Assembly: GCF_030418455.1 (NCBI RefSeq)
Contig: NZ_JAUHPW010000007.1
Coordinates: 117,240-181,239, forward strand
Reading direction: 5' to 3'
DNA: 64,000 bases
From: Demequina litoralis
GTDB taxonomy: Bacteria > Actinomycetota > Actinomycetes > Actinomycetales > Demequinaceae
Within the stretch, counting starts at the first letter, position 1, and the number at the start of each line of letters is the position of its first letter. Below are positions 35,451-44,604 of this stretch, piece by piece. The translations under genes were made by a program, and so were the position numbers. The notes beneath the pieces were generated by a model. It was not told where the DNA came from, made no database searches, and saw only the letters and a list, made by a program, of their open reading frames with translations.

Positions 35451-36479
35451 ATGACCGTCCCTGACACCACCGTCTCCGCGGCGCCCGAGAGTGCCCGGCC
35501 CCGCCGTCCCCGCTGGAAGCGGGCCCTCGCGATCACCGGCGCAGTTCTCGGCGGGCTCGTGCTCGTGCTGGGCGGGCTCGCCGCCTGGTTCCTGTACGCG
35601 CCCTCGGCCGACGAGCCCGAGCTCGCCGCCACCGTCGAGCGCCGCACGCTCGAGGTCGACGGCATGACCCGCGAGTACGTCGCGGTCGTGCCCGACGACC
35701 TGCCCGCCGACGCACCCATCGTGCTCGCGTTCCACGGCTCCCGCATGGACGCCGAGGGCCTGCGCGGCGCGAGCGGCTACCGCTTCGACGAGCTCGCCGT
35801 CGAGCGCGGCTTCGTCGCCGTCTACCCCGAGGGCTTCAAGCAGACGTGGCACGACTGCCGCGCGAGCACGCCGTACCCCGCGCGCATCAGGGACGTCGAC
35901 GACGTCGCCTTCGCACGGGCCGTGGTGGCCGACGTCGCCGCACTCGACGGTGCCGGCGCGGACATGGTGTTCGCGACCGGCCTGTCCAACGGCGGCCACA
36001 TGTCGATCCGTCTCGCGGAGGAGGCGCCGGACCTGGTCCAGGGCATCGCGCCGTTCGCGGCGGCGTACCCGGCGCCCTCGAACAACGAGTGCGAGGCCTC
36101 GGGCGCGGCGGTGCCGACCATGCTCGTGCTCGGCTCGGACGACCCCATCAACCCGTTCGAGGGCGGCGAGGCCGGCGGCTTCGCGGGCAGCCTCGGCCAG
36201 GTGCTGTCGGCGGAGGAGAGCGCCGCGTTCGTCGCGGAGCGCAACGGCCTCAGCATGACGCCGCAGGTCGCGGCCTTCGCGAACACCGACGCCGCGGGAG
36301 CCAGCGACGTCACGGTCACCGCGTACGACGGCGCGGCCCCCGTGCTGCTGTTCTCGGTCGACGGCGGCGGGCACGTGGTCCCCAACCCCGTCTACGCGCA
36401 GCCGCGCATCATGGGCGGCACCACGGAGTTCCTCGACGGCCCGCAGGCCGCCGTGGACTTCTTCCTCGGCGCCGCCTGA
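35451..36479 (+). CDS. Membrane-anchored esterase of the PHB depolymerase/feruloyl esterase (CE1-like) type
   Basis: 342 residues. A basic N-terminus (residues 15-25), one membrane helix (about 25-50), then an extracytoplasmic alpha/beta-hydrolase. HG oxyanion motif FHGS at 94-97, nucleophile S179 in TGLSNGGHMS, and a late His in SVDGGGHVVPN. The LpqC/CE1-like pattern suggests removal of acyl or feruloyl groups. Beside two GH3 enzymes it fits debranching or deacylation of plant-type oligosaccharides; this is inference. ATG 35451 after AAAGG. Confidence 0.82.
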   Translation: MTVPDTTVSAAPESARPRRPRWKRALAITGAVLGGLVLVLGGLAAWFLYAPSADEPELAATVERRTLEVDGMTREYVAVVPDDLPADAPIVLAFHGSRMDAEGLRGASGYRFDELAVERGFVAVYPEGFKQTWHDCRASTPYPARIRDVDDVAFARAVVADVAALDGAGADMVFATGLSNGGHMSIRLAEEAPDLVQGIAPFAAAYPAPSNNECEASGAAVPTMLVLGSDDPINPFEGGEAGGFAGSLGQVLSAEESAAFVAERNGLSMTPQVAAFANTDAAGASDVTVTAYDGAAPVLLFSVDGGGHVVPNPVYAQPRIMGGTTEFLDGPQAAVDFFLGAA

Positions 36480-36528
36480 CGCCGCGGGGGCGGCCGGGGT
36501 GCGCGATGCCCCGGCCGCCGCCCCGGAG

Positions 36529-36534
36529 TAGCGT
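36529..36534 (+). promoter_or_regulatory. Leaderless -10 box TAGCGT, 6 nt before GTG
   Basis: TAGCGT, CGAGGA, GTG 36541. Confidence 0.6.
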
Positions 36535-36540
36535 CGAGGA

Positions 36541-36837
36541 GTGGACGCCGCGCGCACCTTCCTGGCGTGGATCCGCACGGCGGTCGGGCTGCTGATCACC
36601 GCGCTGCTGCTCGTCGCGCTCGACGTGCCGATCGATGAGGGCTGGCGGCTGGGAGCGGCGGGGCTGGTGCTCCTGCTGGCGATCGCGGCGGCGGCCCAGG
36701 GCTGGTTCTCGTGGCGCACCCACGCCCGCCCGCCCGGCAACGGCGAGGCGGCGCCCGACCTCCGCATCGGATCGTGGCTCACCTGGGGCGTGGTCGCGGC
36801 CGGCCTGCTCCTGCTCGTCGGCTGGGTCATGACCTGA
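36541..36837 (+). CDS. DUF202 membrane protein
   Basis: 98 residues. It opens with ARTFLAWIRTAVGLLITALL, the diagnostic DUF202 motif, and has three membrane helices. Family function unknown. Single gene, leaderless start at GTG 36541. Confidence 0.85.
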   Translation: MDAARTFLAWIRTAVGLLITALLLVALDVPIDEGWRLGAAGLVLLLAIAAAAQGWFSWRTHARPPGNGEAAPDLRIGSWLTWGVVAAGLLLLVGWVMT

Positions 36838-37106
36838 GCCGTCGCGGGTGCCCGGGTGCGATCAGCGAGGGCGTGCCGCCATCGTTCCCCGATGCTCGCC
36901 GACTTCATGAATCTCGCGGAGGGCGCGCAGTGGAACCCGCCGCCAGGCGCACGATGCGCGCGCGAACGCGCACGCTGCGCACGCATCGTGCGTGCGGACG
37001 GGCCCGGCATGAGGTGGGCCCCGCCTCTTCCGTCGCTTCGTGCATGAATTCGGCGAGCGTCGTGGAGGCGTGGAGGCGTGCGTGCCGAGCCTCGGGCGCC
37101 CCTCGG
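36838..37106. other. Convergent intergenic region with nested inverted repeats
   Basis: No gene seen. An 11-bp perfect inverted repeat, CGCACGATGCG (36948-36958) with CGCATCGTGCG (36982-36992), is a variant of the dispersed motif. An outer imperfect pair brackets it: GATGCTCGCCGACTTCATGA near 36891-36910, and its near-complement around 37033-37053. The folded transcript could serve both converging genes as a terminator. Confidence 0.55.
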
Positions 37107-38129
37107 CTACTCGCCGGTGGGCTTCTCCTCGTGGCCGCCGAAGCCCTTGCGCATCGCGGACAGGGTCTTCTGCGCGTAGTCGTCGAGGTCCCGCGACGCG
37201 AACCGGCTGTAGAGCGCGGTGGTGAGCACCGGGGTCGGCACGCCCTCGTCGATCGCCGCGATCGACGTCCAGCGGCCCTCGCCCGAGTCCGCCACGTGGC
37301 CGGAGAAGGAATCGAGGTTCGGATCCTCGTGCAGCGCCTGCGCCGTGAGATCCAGCAGCCACGAGCCGATCACCGAGCCGCGCCGCCACACCTCCGCGAC
37401 CGCGGCCGTGTCGACGTCGTAGCGGTAGAACTCGGGGTGGGCGAGGGGCGCGGTCTCCGCGTCCGCCGTGCGCTCGACCCCGCCGACGTTCGCGTTGCGC
37501 AGCACGTTGAGCCCCTCCGCGTACGCCGCCATGAGGCCGTACTCGATGCCGTTGTGGACCATCTTGACGAAGTGGCCCGCGCCGGTCGGGCCGCAGTGCA
37601 GCCAGCCCTCCTCGCCGGGCGCGGGGTCGCCCGCGTGGCCCGGGGTGCGAGGGGCCGCGTCGATGCCCGGCGCGATCGTCCGCCAGATCGGCGCGAGCCG
37701 GGCGACCACCGCATCGTCCCCGCCGACCATGAGGCAGAAGCCTCGCTCGAGCCCGTGGACGCCGCCCGACGTGCCCACGTCGACCAGCGCGATGCCCTGG
37801 TCCTTGAGCGCGGCGGCGTGCGCGATGTCGTCGCGGTAGTACGAGTTGCCGCCGTCGATGATGGTGTCGCCGGGCTCGAGCACCGCGGCGAGCGACGTGA
37901 TCACCTGCTGCGTGATCGCGCCGGCGGGCACCATCACCCACACGGCCCGGGGCGCGTCGAGCGTCTCGGCGAAGCCCGCGAGCTCGGGCACCGCGACGGC
38001 GCCCTCCGCGGCGAGCGCGTCGATGGCGGCGGGGGAGACGTCGTGGACGGCGACCGTATGGCCGTCGCGGATCAGCCTGCGCGTGAGCCCGGCGCCCATG
38101 CGCCCGAGCCCGATCATGCCCAGCTGCAT
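37107..38129 (-). CDS. gnd: 6-phosphogluconate dehydrogenase, decarboxylating, short NAD-type
   Basis: 340 residues, the short single-domain form. Rossmann motif MIGLGRMGAGL at the start, IDGGNSYYRDD, DVGTSGGVHG and catalytic GAGHFVKMVHNGIEYGLM with the active-site Lys and His-Asn. It oxidises and decarboxylates 6-phosphogluconate to ribulose 5-phosphate. ATG 38129 begins 1 bp after the zwf stop and its GGAAGGA lies within the end of zwf, so the two are co-translated. Confidence 0.93.
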   Translation of the reverse strand: MQLGMIGLGRMGAGLTRRLIRDGHTVAVHDVSPAAIDALAAEGAVAVPELAGFAETLDAPRAVWVMVPAGAITQQVITSLAAVLEPGDTIIDGGNSYYRDDIAHAAALKDQGIALVDVGTSGGVHGLERGFCLMVGGDDAVVARLAPIWRTIAPGIDAAPRTPGHAGDPAPGEEGWLHCGPTGAGHFVKMVHNGIEYGLMAAYAEGLNVLRNANVGGVERTADAETAPLAHPEFYRYDVDTAAVAEVWRRGSVIGSWLLDLTAQALHEDPNLDSFSGHVADSGEGRWTSIAAIDEGVPTPVLTTALYSRFASRDLDDYAQKTLSAMRKGFGGHEEKPTGE

Positions 38130-38130
38130 G

Positions 38131-39534
38131 TCATTTCCTTCCGTTCGAATCCCGCAGGGACGGGTCGTGCCACGGGCCGTCGGCGCCGATGAGCGTGTCC
38201 GCCTCGGTGGGGCCCCAGGTGCCGGGGGCGTAGCGGATCGCGGGGGCGTGGTCGGTGAGGATCGCGTCGACGACGCGCCACGCGGCCTCGACCGAGTCCT
38301 CCGAGGTGAACAACGCGCGGTCGCCCTGGATCGCGTCGCCGAGCAGCCTCTCGTACGGCTCGCGCGCCGCCGTGTCGCCCGTCGCCGCGACCAGCTCGCG
38401 CTGCTCGCCGACGAACTCCTCGCCCGGGGTCTTGACGCGCGCGCCGAGCGCGATCTCCGGGTCTGGCTTGAGGCGGAAGCGCAGGTGGTTGGGGTGCTGC
38501 GCCATCATCGCGTCGTCGAAGAGCGCCTGCGGCGGCTTCTTGAACTCGACCACGACCTCGTGCGCCGTGACCGGCATGTTCTTGCCCGTGCGCAGGTACC
38601 AGGGCACCCCGGCCCACCGCCACGAGTCGATGAACAGCCGCACCGCGGCGAAGGTCTCGACGTCGGAGCCACGCGCCACGCCGGGCTCGTCGCGGTAGCC
38701 CTCGAACTGGCCGCGCACGATGTCGTTCCTGGTGAGCGGGCGGATCGCGCGGAACACGTTGGCCTTCGCCTCGTGCACCGCGCCGTAGCCCTGGTACGCG
38801 GGCGGCTCCATGGCGAGCAGCGCCACGATCTGCAGCATGTGGTTCTCGAGCACGTCGCGCAGCGCGCCCGCGGACTCGTAGAACGAGCCCCGCCCCTGCA
38901 CGCCGAAGTCCTCGGCGATGGTGATCTGGACGCTGGCGACGTGCTGGCGGTTCCACACGGGCTCGAGGAACGAGTTCGCGAAGCGGAAGTAGAGGAGGTT
39001 CATGATCTCCTCCTTGCCGAGGTAGTGGTCGATGCGGAACACCGACTCCTCGGGGAAGGCCTCGCGCACCACCGCGTCGAGCTCCTGAGCCGAGGCGAGG
39101 TCCCGTCCGAACGGCTTCTCGACGACCACCCGCGCGTGCCGGTTGAGGCCCGCGCGGGCGAGACCCTCGACCACGGTCGCGAACATCACCGGCGGGATCG
39201 CGAGGTAGTGCACGGGACGATGCGCGTCCCCCACGGACTCCTTGAGCGCGTCGAAGGTCGCGGCGTCGCGGTAGTCGCCGTCGACGTAGCGCAGGAGGCC
39301 GAGCAGCCTCTCGAGGGCGTCCTCGTCGACCTCCGGGACCGCGGCCTCGACCGACTCGCGCGCGCGCCGGCGCAGGTCGTCGATGCCCCACTGCGAGAAG
39401 GCCACGCCGACGACGGGTACGTGGAGCTCGTCGGCCACCACCATCCCGTAGAGCGAGGGGAAGATCATCTTGCGCGCGAGGTCGCCCGTCGCGCCGAAGA
39501 AGACGAGGACGTCCGAGGGCTCGGTGCGGTTCAC
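38131..39534 (-). CDS. zwf: Glucose-6-phosphate 1-dehydrogenase
   Basis: 467 residues. NADP motif [18 protein letters not shown] near the start, [11 protein letters not shown], and active-site [15 protein letters not shown]. First step of the oxidative pentose phosphate pathway. GTG 39534 overlaps the SDR stop by 4 bp. The common actinobacterial neighbours opcA and pgl are not present, so this zwf is not in the usual tkt-tal-zwf-opcA-pgl cluster and may be one of several copies. Confidence 0.93.
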   Translation of the reverse strand: MNRTEPSDVLVFFGATGDLARKMIFPSLYGMVVADELHVPVVGVAFSQWGIDDLRRRARESVEAAVPEVDEDALERLLGLLRYVDGDYRDAATFDALKESVGDAHRPVHYLAIPPVMFATVVEGLARAGLNRHARVVVEKPFGRDLASAQELDAVVREAFPEESVFRIDHYLGKEEIMNLLYFRFANSFLEPVWNRQHVASVQITIAEDFGVQGRGSFYESAGALRDVLENHMLQIVALLAMEPPAYQGYGAVHEAKANVFRAIRPLTRNDIVRGQFEGYRDEPGVARGSDVETFAAVRLFIDSWRWAGVPWYLRTGKNMPVTAHEVVVEFKKPPQALFDDAMMAQHPNHLRFRLKPDPEIALGARVKTPGEEFVGEQRELVAATGDTAAREPYERLLGDAIQGDRALFTSEDSVEAAWRVVDAILTDHAPAIRYAPGTWGPTEADTLIGADGPWHDPSLRDSNGRK

Positions 39535-40493
39535 GGGGTGGCCTCCTTCGCGCGGGCGGCAGCCGCGGCCGCCTCGACGTCCATGCGCGCGCCGGTCAGC
39601 GCGATCGAGGCCTCCCACAGCCCGGGGATGCCGGCCTCGATGAGGCCGCGCCTCAGCAGCATCTTGCGGGTCGGGGGGCCGGACAGCCCCAATCGGGGTC
39701 CCCACAGCGTGCCGCCGCGCGCGTGCGGGTCGGTGGCGGCGCGCAGCTGGGGGAGCACCCCCTGCTCGGGCGGCATGCCGCGCTGCTCCGCGTAGGCCTC
39801 CCAGAACGGGCCCTGCCTGCCTCCGCCGCCCTCGCGCACCGTGCGCTTCTGCAGGTCCGTGTGCGAGATGCCCGGGTGCGCGCAGAGGGCCCGGGCGGGC
39901 GTGCCCGCGGCGCGCAGCGCATCGTCCAACCCGAGCGCCGTCTGCAGCGCGGCGAGCTTGGACTGCCCGTAGGCGCGCCAGTCGTCGTACTCGCCCTCGA
40001 GGTGCGGATTGGCGGGGTCGAGCGGCGTCGCGTTGAGGCGCGCGATCGAGGTGAGGGTGACGATGCGCGCCGCGGGGGCCGCGACCAGGCTCGGCAGCAG
40101 CCGCGAGACGAGCGTCCAGTGGCCCAGGTGGTTGACGGCGAGCTGGGTCTCGAAGCCGTCCTCCGTGCGGCGCTCGGGCATGGCCATGACACCCGCGTTG
40201 GCCAGCAGGATGTCGACGACCGGGTGCGCGGACGCGATCGCCTCCGCGGCCTCGCGGACGCTCGCCTGCGAGGAGAGGTCGACCGGGACCGTCTCGAGCG
40301 AGGCTCCCGGGACCTCGGCGAGGACTGCGGCCCGCGCATCGTCCGTCTTGGCGGGGTCGCGCGCGGCCATCACGACGTGCGCGCCGCGGCGCGCCAGCGC
40401 GAGGGTCGAGGCGAGCCCGAGCCCGCCGTTCGCGCCCGTGATGACGGCGACGCGTCCGGTCAGGTCGGGAATGTCGTCGGCGGTCCAGCTCAT
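39531..40493 (-). CDS. Short-chain dehydrogenase/reductase
   Basis: 320 residues, of the protochlorophyllide-reductase/WW-oxidoreductase-like SDR type. [13 protein letters not shown] nucleotide motif, [11 protein letters not shown], catalytic YGQSKLA, and [12 protein letters not shown] 40493 follows GAGGGAG, with a -10 TAGGTT at 40522-40527 on the minus strand. Its first position in the zwf-gnd operon suggests shared NADP(H) metabolism only; substrate unknown. Confidence 0.85.
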   Translation of the reverse strand: MSWTADDIPDLTGRVAVITGANGGLGLASTLALARRGAHVVMAARDPAKTDDARAAVLAEVPGASLETVPVDLSSQASVREAAEAIASAHPVVDILLANAGVMAMPERRTEDGFETQLAVNHLGHWTLVSRLLPSLVAAPAARIVTLTSIARLNATPLDPANPHLEGEYDDWRAYGQSKLAALQTALGLDDALRAAGTPARALCAHPGISHTDLQKRTVREGGGGRQGPFWEAYAEQRGMPPEQGVLPQLRAATDPHARGGTLWGPRLGLSGPPTRKMLLRRGLIEAGIPGLWEASIALTGARMDVEAAAAAARAKEATP

Positions 40494-40591
40494 GCGTGCT
40501 CCCTCGTGTCTCCCCACAGGCCAACCTAGAACGAGGTGCGCATGTTCCGCCGGGCGACCTAGGGTGGGCGGAGGGGACGAGGGAGGCCACC

Positions 40592-41689
40592 ATGACCGCG
40601 TTGCACCTGCTCTCCGCCGCCGGCGTGTCCGTGTGGCTCGACGACCTGAGCCGCGACCGGCTCGCCTCGGGCTCGCTGGCGGACGACATCCATGCGCTGT
40701 CGCTGGCGGGCGTCACCACCAACCCGTCGATCTTCCAGGCCGCGGTCGCGGGCTCGTCGCAGTACGACGCGATGCTGTCGGCCCTGGCCGCGCGCGGAGC
40801 CACCGCCGAGGAGGCCGTGCGCGAGCTCACCACGGCGGACGTGCGCGACGCGTGCGACGTGTTCCACCACGTCTACCAGCGGACTCACGGCGTGGACGGG
40901 CGGGTGTCGATCGAGGTGGATCCGCGCCTCGCCCACGACTCGATCGGCACCATCGAGCAGGCCCGCGAGCTGTGGGACGAGGTCGGGCGCGACAACCTCA
41001 TGATCAAGATCCCGGCGACCGTCGAGGGGCTGCCCGCCATCACGACCGCGCTCGCCGAGGGCATCTCCGTCAACGTCACGCTGATCTTCTCGCTCGCCCG
41101 CTACCGGGCCGTCGTCGACGCGTTCCTGTCCGGAGTCGAGGGCGCGGTGGCGGCGGGGCGCGACGTGTCGCGCCTGGGATCCGTCGCCTCGTTCTTCGTC
41201 AGCCGCGTCGACACCGAGGTCGACAGGCGGCTGCGCGCCACGGGTCAGGACTCGGGGCTGTGCGGGATCGCGGCGATCGCCAACGCGCGCCTCGCGTACG
41301 AGCAGCACGAGCACATCCTCACGACGCAGCGGTGGGCGGCGCTCGCAGAGAAGGGCGCGCGGCCGCAGCGGCCGCTGTGGGCGTCGACCTCGGTGAAGGA
41401 CCCCGCCTACCCCGACACGATGTACGTCGACGAGCTCGTCGCGCCGGGCGTGGTCAACACGATGCCCGAGGCGACGCTGCGGGCGTTCCAGGACCACGGC
41501 GAGGCGCACGAGCGCGGGTGGAACACCATCGAGGGGACGTACCACGAGGCGCAGTCGGCGTTCGGGCACCTCGAGAAGGCCGGGATCGACATGGACGACG
41601 TGACCGCGCAGCTCGAGCGCGAGGGCGTGGAGAAGTTCATCGCGTCGTGGGAGGACCTGCTCGCGACCGTGGGCAAGGCGCTCGCGTGA
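40592..41689 (+). CDS. tal: Transaldolase
   Basis: 365 residues. [12 protein letters not shown] near residue 40, the Schiff-base Lys in [15 protein letters not shown], and [19 protein letters not shown], all diagnostic of the TAL class common in actinobacteria. It transfers dihydroxyacetone units between sugar phosphates. GGGAGG precedes ATG 40592; -10 TAGGGT lies at 40560-40565. Divergent from the zwf-gnd operon, completing a small pentose phosphate cluster. Confidence 0.93.
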   Translation: MTALHLLSAAGVSVWLDDLSRDRLASGSLADDIHALSLAGVTTNPSIFQAAVAGSSQYDAMLSALAARGATAEEAVRELTTADVRDACDVFHHVYQRTHGVDGRVSIEVDPRLAHDSIGTIEQARELWDEVGRDNLMIKIPATVEGLPAITTALAEGISVNVTLIFSLARYRAVVDAFLSGVEGAVAAGRDVSRLGSVASFFVSRVDTEVDRRLRATGQDSGLCGIAAIANARLAYEQHEHILTTQRWAALAEKGARPQRPLWASTSVKDPAYPDTMYVDELVAPGVVNTMPEATLRAFQDHGEAHERGWNTIEGTYHEAQSAFGHLEKAGIDMDDVTAQLEREGVEKFIASWEDLLATVGKALA

Positions 41690-42195
41690 CGGCCGTGCTG
41701 TCGGTGCGCCGCGCCGACATCACCACGCTGGCCGTCGACGCGATCGTCAACGCCGCCAACTCCTCGCTCCTGGGCGGCGGGGGAGTCGACGGCGCGATCC
41801 ACCGCGCCGCCGGGCCCGGGCTGCTCGAGGAGTGCATGGGGCTGCGCGGGTGCGCGGTCGGGTCCGCGAAGATCACCGGCGGTCACGCGCTGCCGGCCAG
41901 GCACGTCATCCACGCGGTCGGACCGGTATGGCACGGCGGCGACCAGGGCGAGGAGGCGCGGCTCGCCTCCGCCTATGCGACGTGCGTGGCGCTCGCCCAG
42001 GAGCACGGCTGCCGGTCGATCGCGTTCCCGTCGATCTCGACCGGGGCCTTCGCGTACCCGGCCGAGGAAGCCGCGCGCGTCGCGGTGCGCGCGGTGGGCC
42101 GGGCGCTCGCCTCCGCGCCCGGCGTCGAGGAGGTGATCTTCTGCGTCTTCTCCGACGCCGATCTCGCCATCTACCGGGGACTTCTCGGGCGGTAG
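41686..42195 (+). CDS. Macro-domain protein (ADP-ribosyl hydrolase type)
   Basis: 169 residues. The macro-domain signature [26 protein letters not shown], then [19 protein letters not shown] and [17 protein letters not shown]. MacroD/YmdB-like members remove ADP-ribose from proteins or act on O-acetyl-ADP-ribose. GTG 41686 overlaps the tal stop by 4 bp, so it is co-translated with transaldolase. Confidence 0.9.
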   Translation: MTAVLSVRRADITTLAVDAIVNAANSSLLGGGGVDGAIHRAAGPGLLEECMGLRGCAVGSAKITGGHALPARHVIHAVGPVWHGGDQGEEARLASAYATCVALAQEHGCRSIAFPSISTGAFAYPAEEAARVAVRAVGRALASAPGVEEVIFCVFSDADLAIYRGLLGR

Positions 42196-42198
42196 GGT
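42193..42198 (+). promoter_or_regulatory. Leaderless-type -10 box TAGGGT, 8 nt before ATG
   Basis: TAGGGT then eight bases before ATG 42207. It overlaps the stop codon of the macro-domain gene. Confidence 0.45.
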
Positions 42199-42206
42199 GC
42201 GTCGTC

Positions 42207-43112
42207 ATGAGGGTGCTCCGGGGTGCGGCCGTCGCCGAGGCGAGTCGGTGGTTGCGGGGCCGCGCCGGTGCGTGGGCGACGGTCGGCGGCGTGGTCGGCC
42301 TCGGGTTCGAGGCGTACGCCCGCATCCTCCACCCGGTGCCCGCGCGACGGCTTTCCTGGGACGACCCCGGCACCGGCATGGTCCCGCGCGTCGTCGAGGA
42401 GCGCGAGTGGTCGTGGGCCGAGGTGGCGGCCGCCGTCGGCGGGGTGATGCACCCGCTGGTGCAGTGGTACGCCCTGACCGGCGACGACGAGGTCGTCCAG
42501 CTGGACGACGGCTGGGAGGTCGGCCAGACCCGCGACGGCTGGCTCGACCCGCGCCTCTGGGCGGCGCTGGTGCCGCACCTGCTGCCGCATCCGCGGCCGG
42601 CGGGGTCGGCGGCTCCCGCTGAGGTGACCCTCGGGATCTGGTCGGGCTGGGGAGAGCTGCACCCCGGCGGGCGGCACGTGGTCGTCGCGACCCGCGGGGA
42701 CGATGCGGCGGCGGGGGTGGTCCCCGACCTCCCGCGGCTCTCCCCGGACGTGGTCGAGGCGATCGCGCGCGGCGACGTCGCCGACGTGCCCGGATTCGAG
42801 GGGACGGGGCGCGAGTACCTGATGCTGGCGGGCAGGCTGTCCGAGCTGGCCGACCCCGACTGGGGTTTCGAGGCGGGCATCGGCTGGTGGGGGTCGTTCC
42901 GCGAGCCGGCGCCCCAGTTCGCGTGGCCGGCCGACCGCGCCTGGGCCGTCGCGACCGAGATCGACCTCGACTCGACCCTCGTGGCGGGGTCGCGCGCCTT
43001 GGTGGACGCGGTGCTCGCCGATCCGGTCTTCGAGGCCTTCGCGGTGGGCCCGACCGATCCGGTCGGGCTCGACGGCGACACGGTGAACCGGTCCGGTCCC
43101 GGGGTGGGCTGA
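42207..43112 (+). CDS. Protein of unknown function
   Basis: 301 residues, apparently soluble. Features are GFEAYARILHPV, RVVEEREWSWAEVAA, FEGTGREYLMLAGRLSELAD and EIDLDSTLVAG. I associate this pattern with uncharacterised actinobacterial proteins, but cannot name a domain. It contains a 10-mer copy at 42698-42707. No membrane segment or signal. Confidence 0.7.
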   Translation: MRVLRGAAVAEASRWLRGRAGAWATVGGVVGLGFEAYARILHPVPARRLSWDDPGTGMVPRVVEEREWSWAEVAAAVGGVMHPLVQWYALTGDDEVVQLDDGWEVGQTRDGWLDPRLWAALVPHLLPHPRPAGSAAPAEVTLGIWSGWGELHPGGRHVVVATRGDDAAAGVVPDLPRLSPDVVEAIARGDVADVPGFEGTGREYLMLAGRLSELADPDWGFEAGIGWWGSFREPAPQFAWPADRAWAVATEIDLDSTLVAGSRALVDAVLADPVFEAFAVGPTDPVGLDGDTVNRSGPGVG

Positions 43113-43201
43113 GCGGTCGGCGCCCGGTGGTTTCCGCATCGTCCCTGGTGGGCTGGGCGGTGGGGTGATGTCCCCAGCCCCTCGCTCGCGAAGAGTTATC
43201 C

Positions 43202-43225
43202 TTCCTGGTATTCCTGTGGATTCCT
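43202..43225 (+). repeat. Three TTCCT repeats before the HNH gene
   Basis: TTCCT at 43202, 43211 and 43221, roughly one helical turn apart, within a short AT-richer stretch. Possibly a regulator site; could be chance. Confidence 0.35.
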
Positions 43226-43264
43226 AGGCGTCTCGTTGTCGGACCTGCGTGGTGGAGTGGTGTC

Positions 43265-44584
43265 ATGACGTTCTCCACGGCTCGTCTGACCACGGCGATG
43301 GCGGCGCTGCGCCATTTCGATGGTGCGGATGTCGACGCGCTGGGCGAGAGGGAGTTCGCGCTGTTCCAGGAGTGTGTGGCGTCGGTGTACCGGCATGCGG
43401 GGGTGGTGGCCGCTGACGCGGCGGCCGCGGTGCAGCGTCGTTCGGCGCGCGAGCGGGGTGCGAACGGGTGGGCACGTCGCCACGGGCATGCGCACGCGCG
43501 CCGCAAGGTCGCCGAGGACCTCGGTATCGGTGAGGGTGAGGCGCAGAAGCTCATCGATGCGGGCGATGCCGCGAAGAAGGAACGGTATCCGCTGATCGCG
43601 GCCGCGCATGCCGAGGGGCGCATCGGTGCGGGCGCGGTGGCGGTGCTGACCGAGACGCTCGACGCGTTGGTCGACGTCGCCGCGCTTCCCGAAGGCCTCG
43701 AGGCGCGCCTGGTGGTCAAGGCCGAACGGTTGTCGCTGCGGGAGCTGCGGCGGGCATGCGAGCAGCTGCGGGCCCGCCTGGATCGGGAGGCGCTGGCGGC
43801 CAAGGAACGGCGCCACCGTCAGCAGCGTTCGCTGGTGGTGTCGCGTGACGGCGATGGCATGACCCGGCTGTCGGCGCGTCTTGATGCGGCGTCGGCGGCG
43901 CCGATCGTGGCGTGGCTCGACGCCCAGGTCAAGGACGGCTTCCAGCGTCGCAACGACGATCCCGCGCTGGCCAAGGCGGACCGGCGCAGCGCGCCTCAGA
44001 TGCGGGTCGACGCGCTGGTCACGCTCGCCCAGCATGGGCTGGGATGCGACGCGCCGGGCACGGGCGTGCGCACCGAGGTCATCATCCGCATCGACAAGAC
44101 CGACCTCGAGGACGACCTGGCCCTCGGCTCGTGCGACTCGCTTCCCGGACCCATCACCGTGGGCACGATGCGGCTGATGGCCGTGGACGCCCGGATCCTG
44201 CCGGTGGTGATGGGGGGCGACTCGGTGCCGCTGGACTGGGGCCGTGCACGACGCCTGTACACCGCCGATCAGCGCAAGGCCCTCATCGAGCGTGACGGCG
44301 GCTGCGCGTGGTGCCTGGCACCACCGACCTGGTGCATCGTGCACCACTCCCGGTATTGGCGTGACGGCGGACGGACCGACCTCGAGGACGGGGTGCCGTT
44401 GTGCACGGGATGCCACGTGCGCCTCCACACCACCGACTGGGAGCTCGAGATGCGCGACGGCAGACCCTGGTTCATCCCACCGGCCTCCATCGACCCCACC
44501 CGCACCCCCATCCAAGGCGGCACCGCCAGGCTCCACATCGACACCGACGACGAACCACACCACGACGAACCCGACGCCGCATGA
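43265..44584 (+). CDS. DUF222/13E12-type HNH endonuclease-like protein
   Basis: 439 residues. The N-terminal DUF222 region (about 15-270) is helical and Arg-rich; the HNH domain follows with CAWCLAPPTWCIVHHSRYWRD, then TDLEDGVPLCTGCHVRLH: two Cys pairs and the catalytic His-His. These 13E12-repeat proteins are abundant in actinobacteria, often as diverging paralogues. Function unproven. Codon usage looks somewhat less biased than in neighbours. No terminal repeats or transposase are nearby. Confidence 0.85.
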   Translation: MTFSTARLTTAMAALRHFDGADVDALGEREFALFQECVASVYRHAGVVAADAAAAVQRRSARERGANGWARRHGHAHARRKVAEDLGIGEGEAQKLIDAGDAAKKERYPLIAAAHAEGRIGAGAVAVLTETLDALVDVAALPEGLEARLVVKAERLSLRELRRACEQLRARLDREALAAKERRHRQQRSLVVSRDGDGMTRLSARLDAASAAPIVAWLDAQVKDGFQRRNDDPALAKADRRSAPQMRVDALVTLAQHGLGCDAPGTGVRTEVIIRIDKTDLEDDLALGSCDSLPGPITVGTMRLMAVDARILPVVMGGDSVPLDWGRARRLYTADQRKALIERDGGCAWCLAPPTWCIVHHSRYWRDGGRTDLEDGVPLCTGCHVRLHTTDWELEMRDGRPWFIPPASIDPTRTPIQGGTARLHIDTDDEPHHDEPDAA

Positions 44585-44604
44585 CCAAGGAAGAGCTCCG
44601 CCCT

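Noticed and set aside
43265..44584. Insertion sequence or homing element at the HNH gene
   Set aside because: No terminal inverted repeats, target duplication or transposase are visible. DUF222/HNH proteins are common stand-alone genes in actinobacteria.
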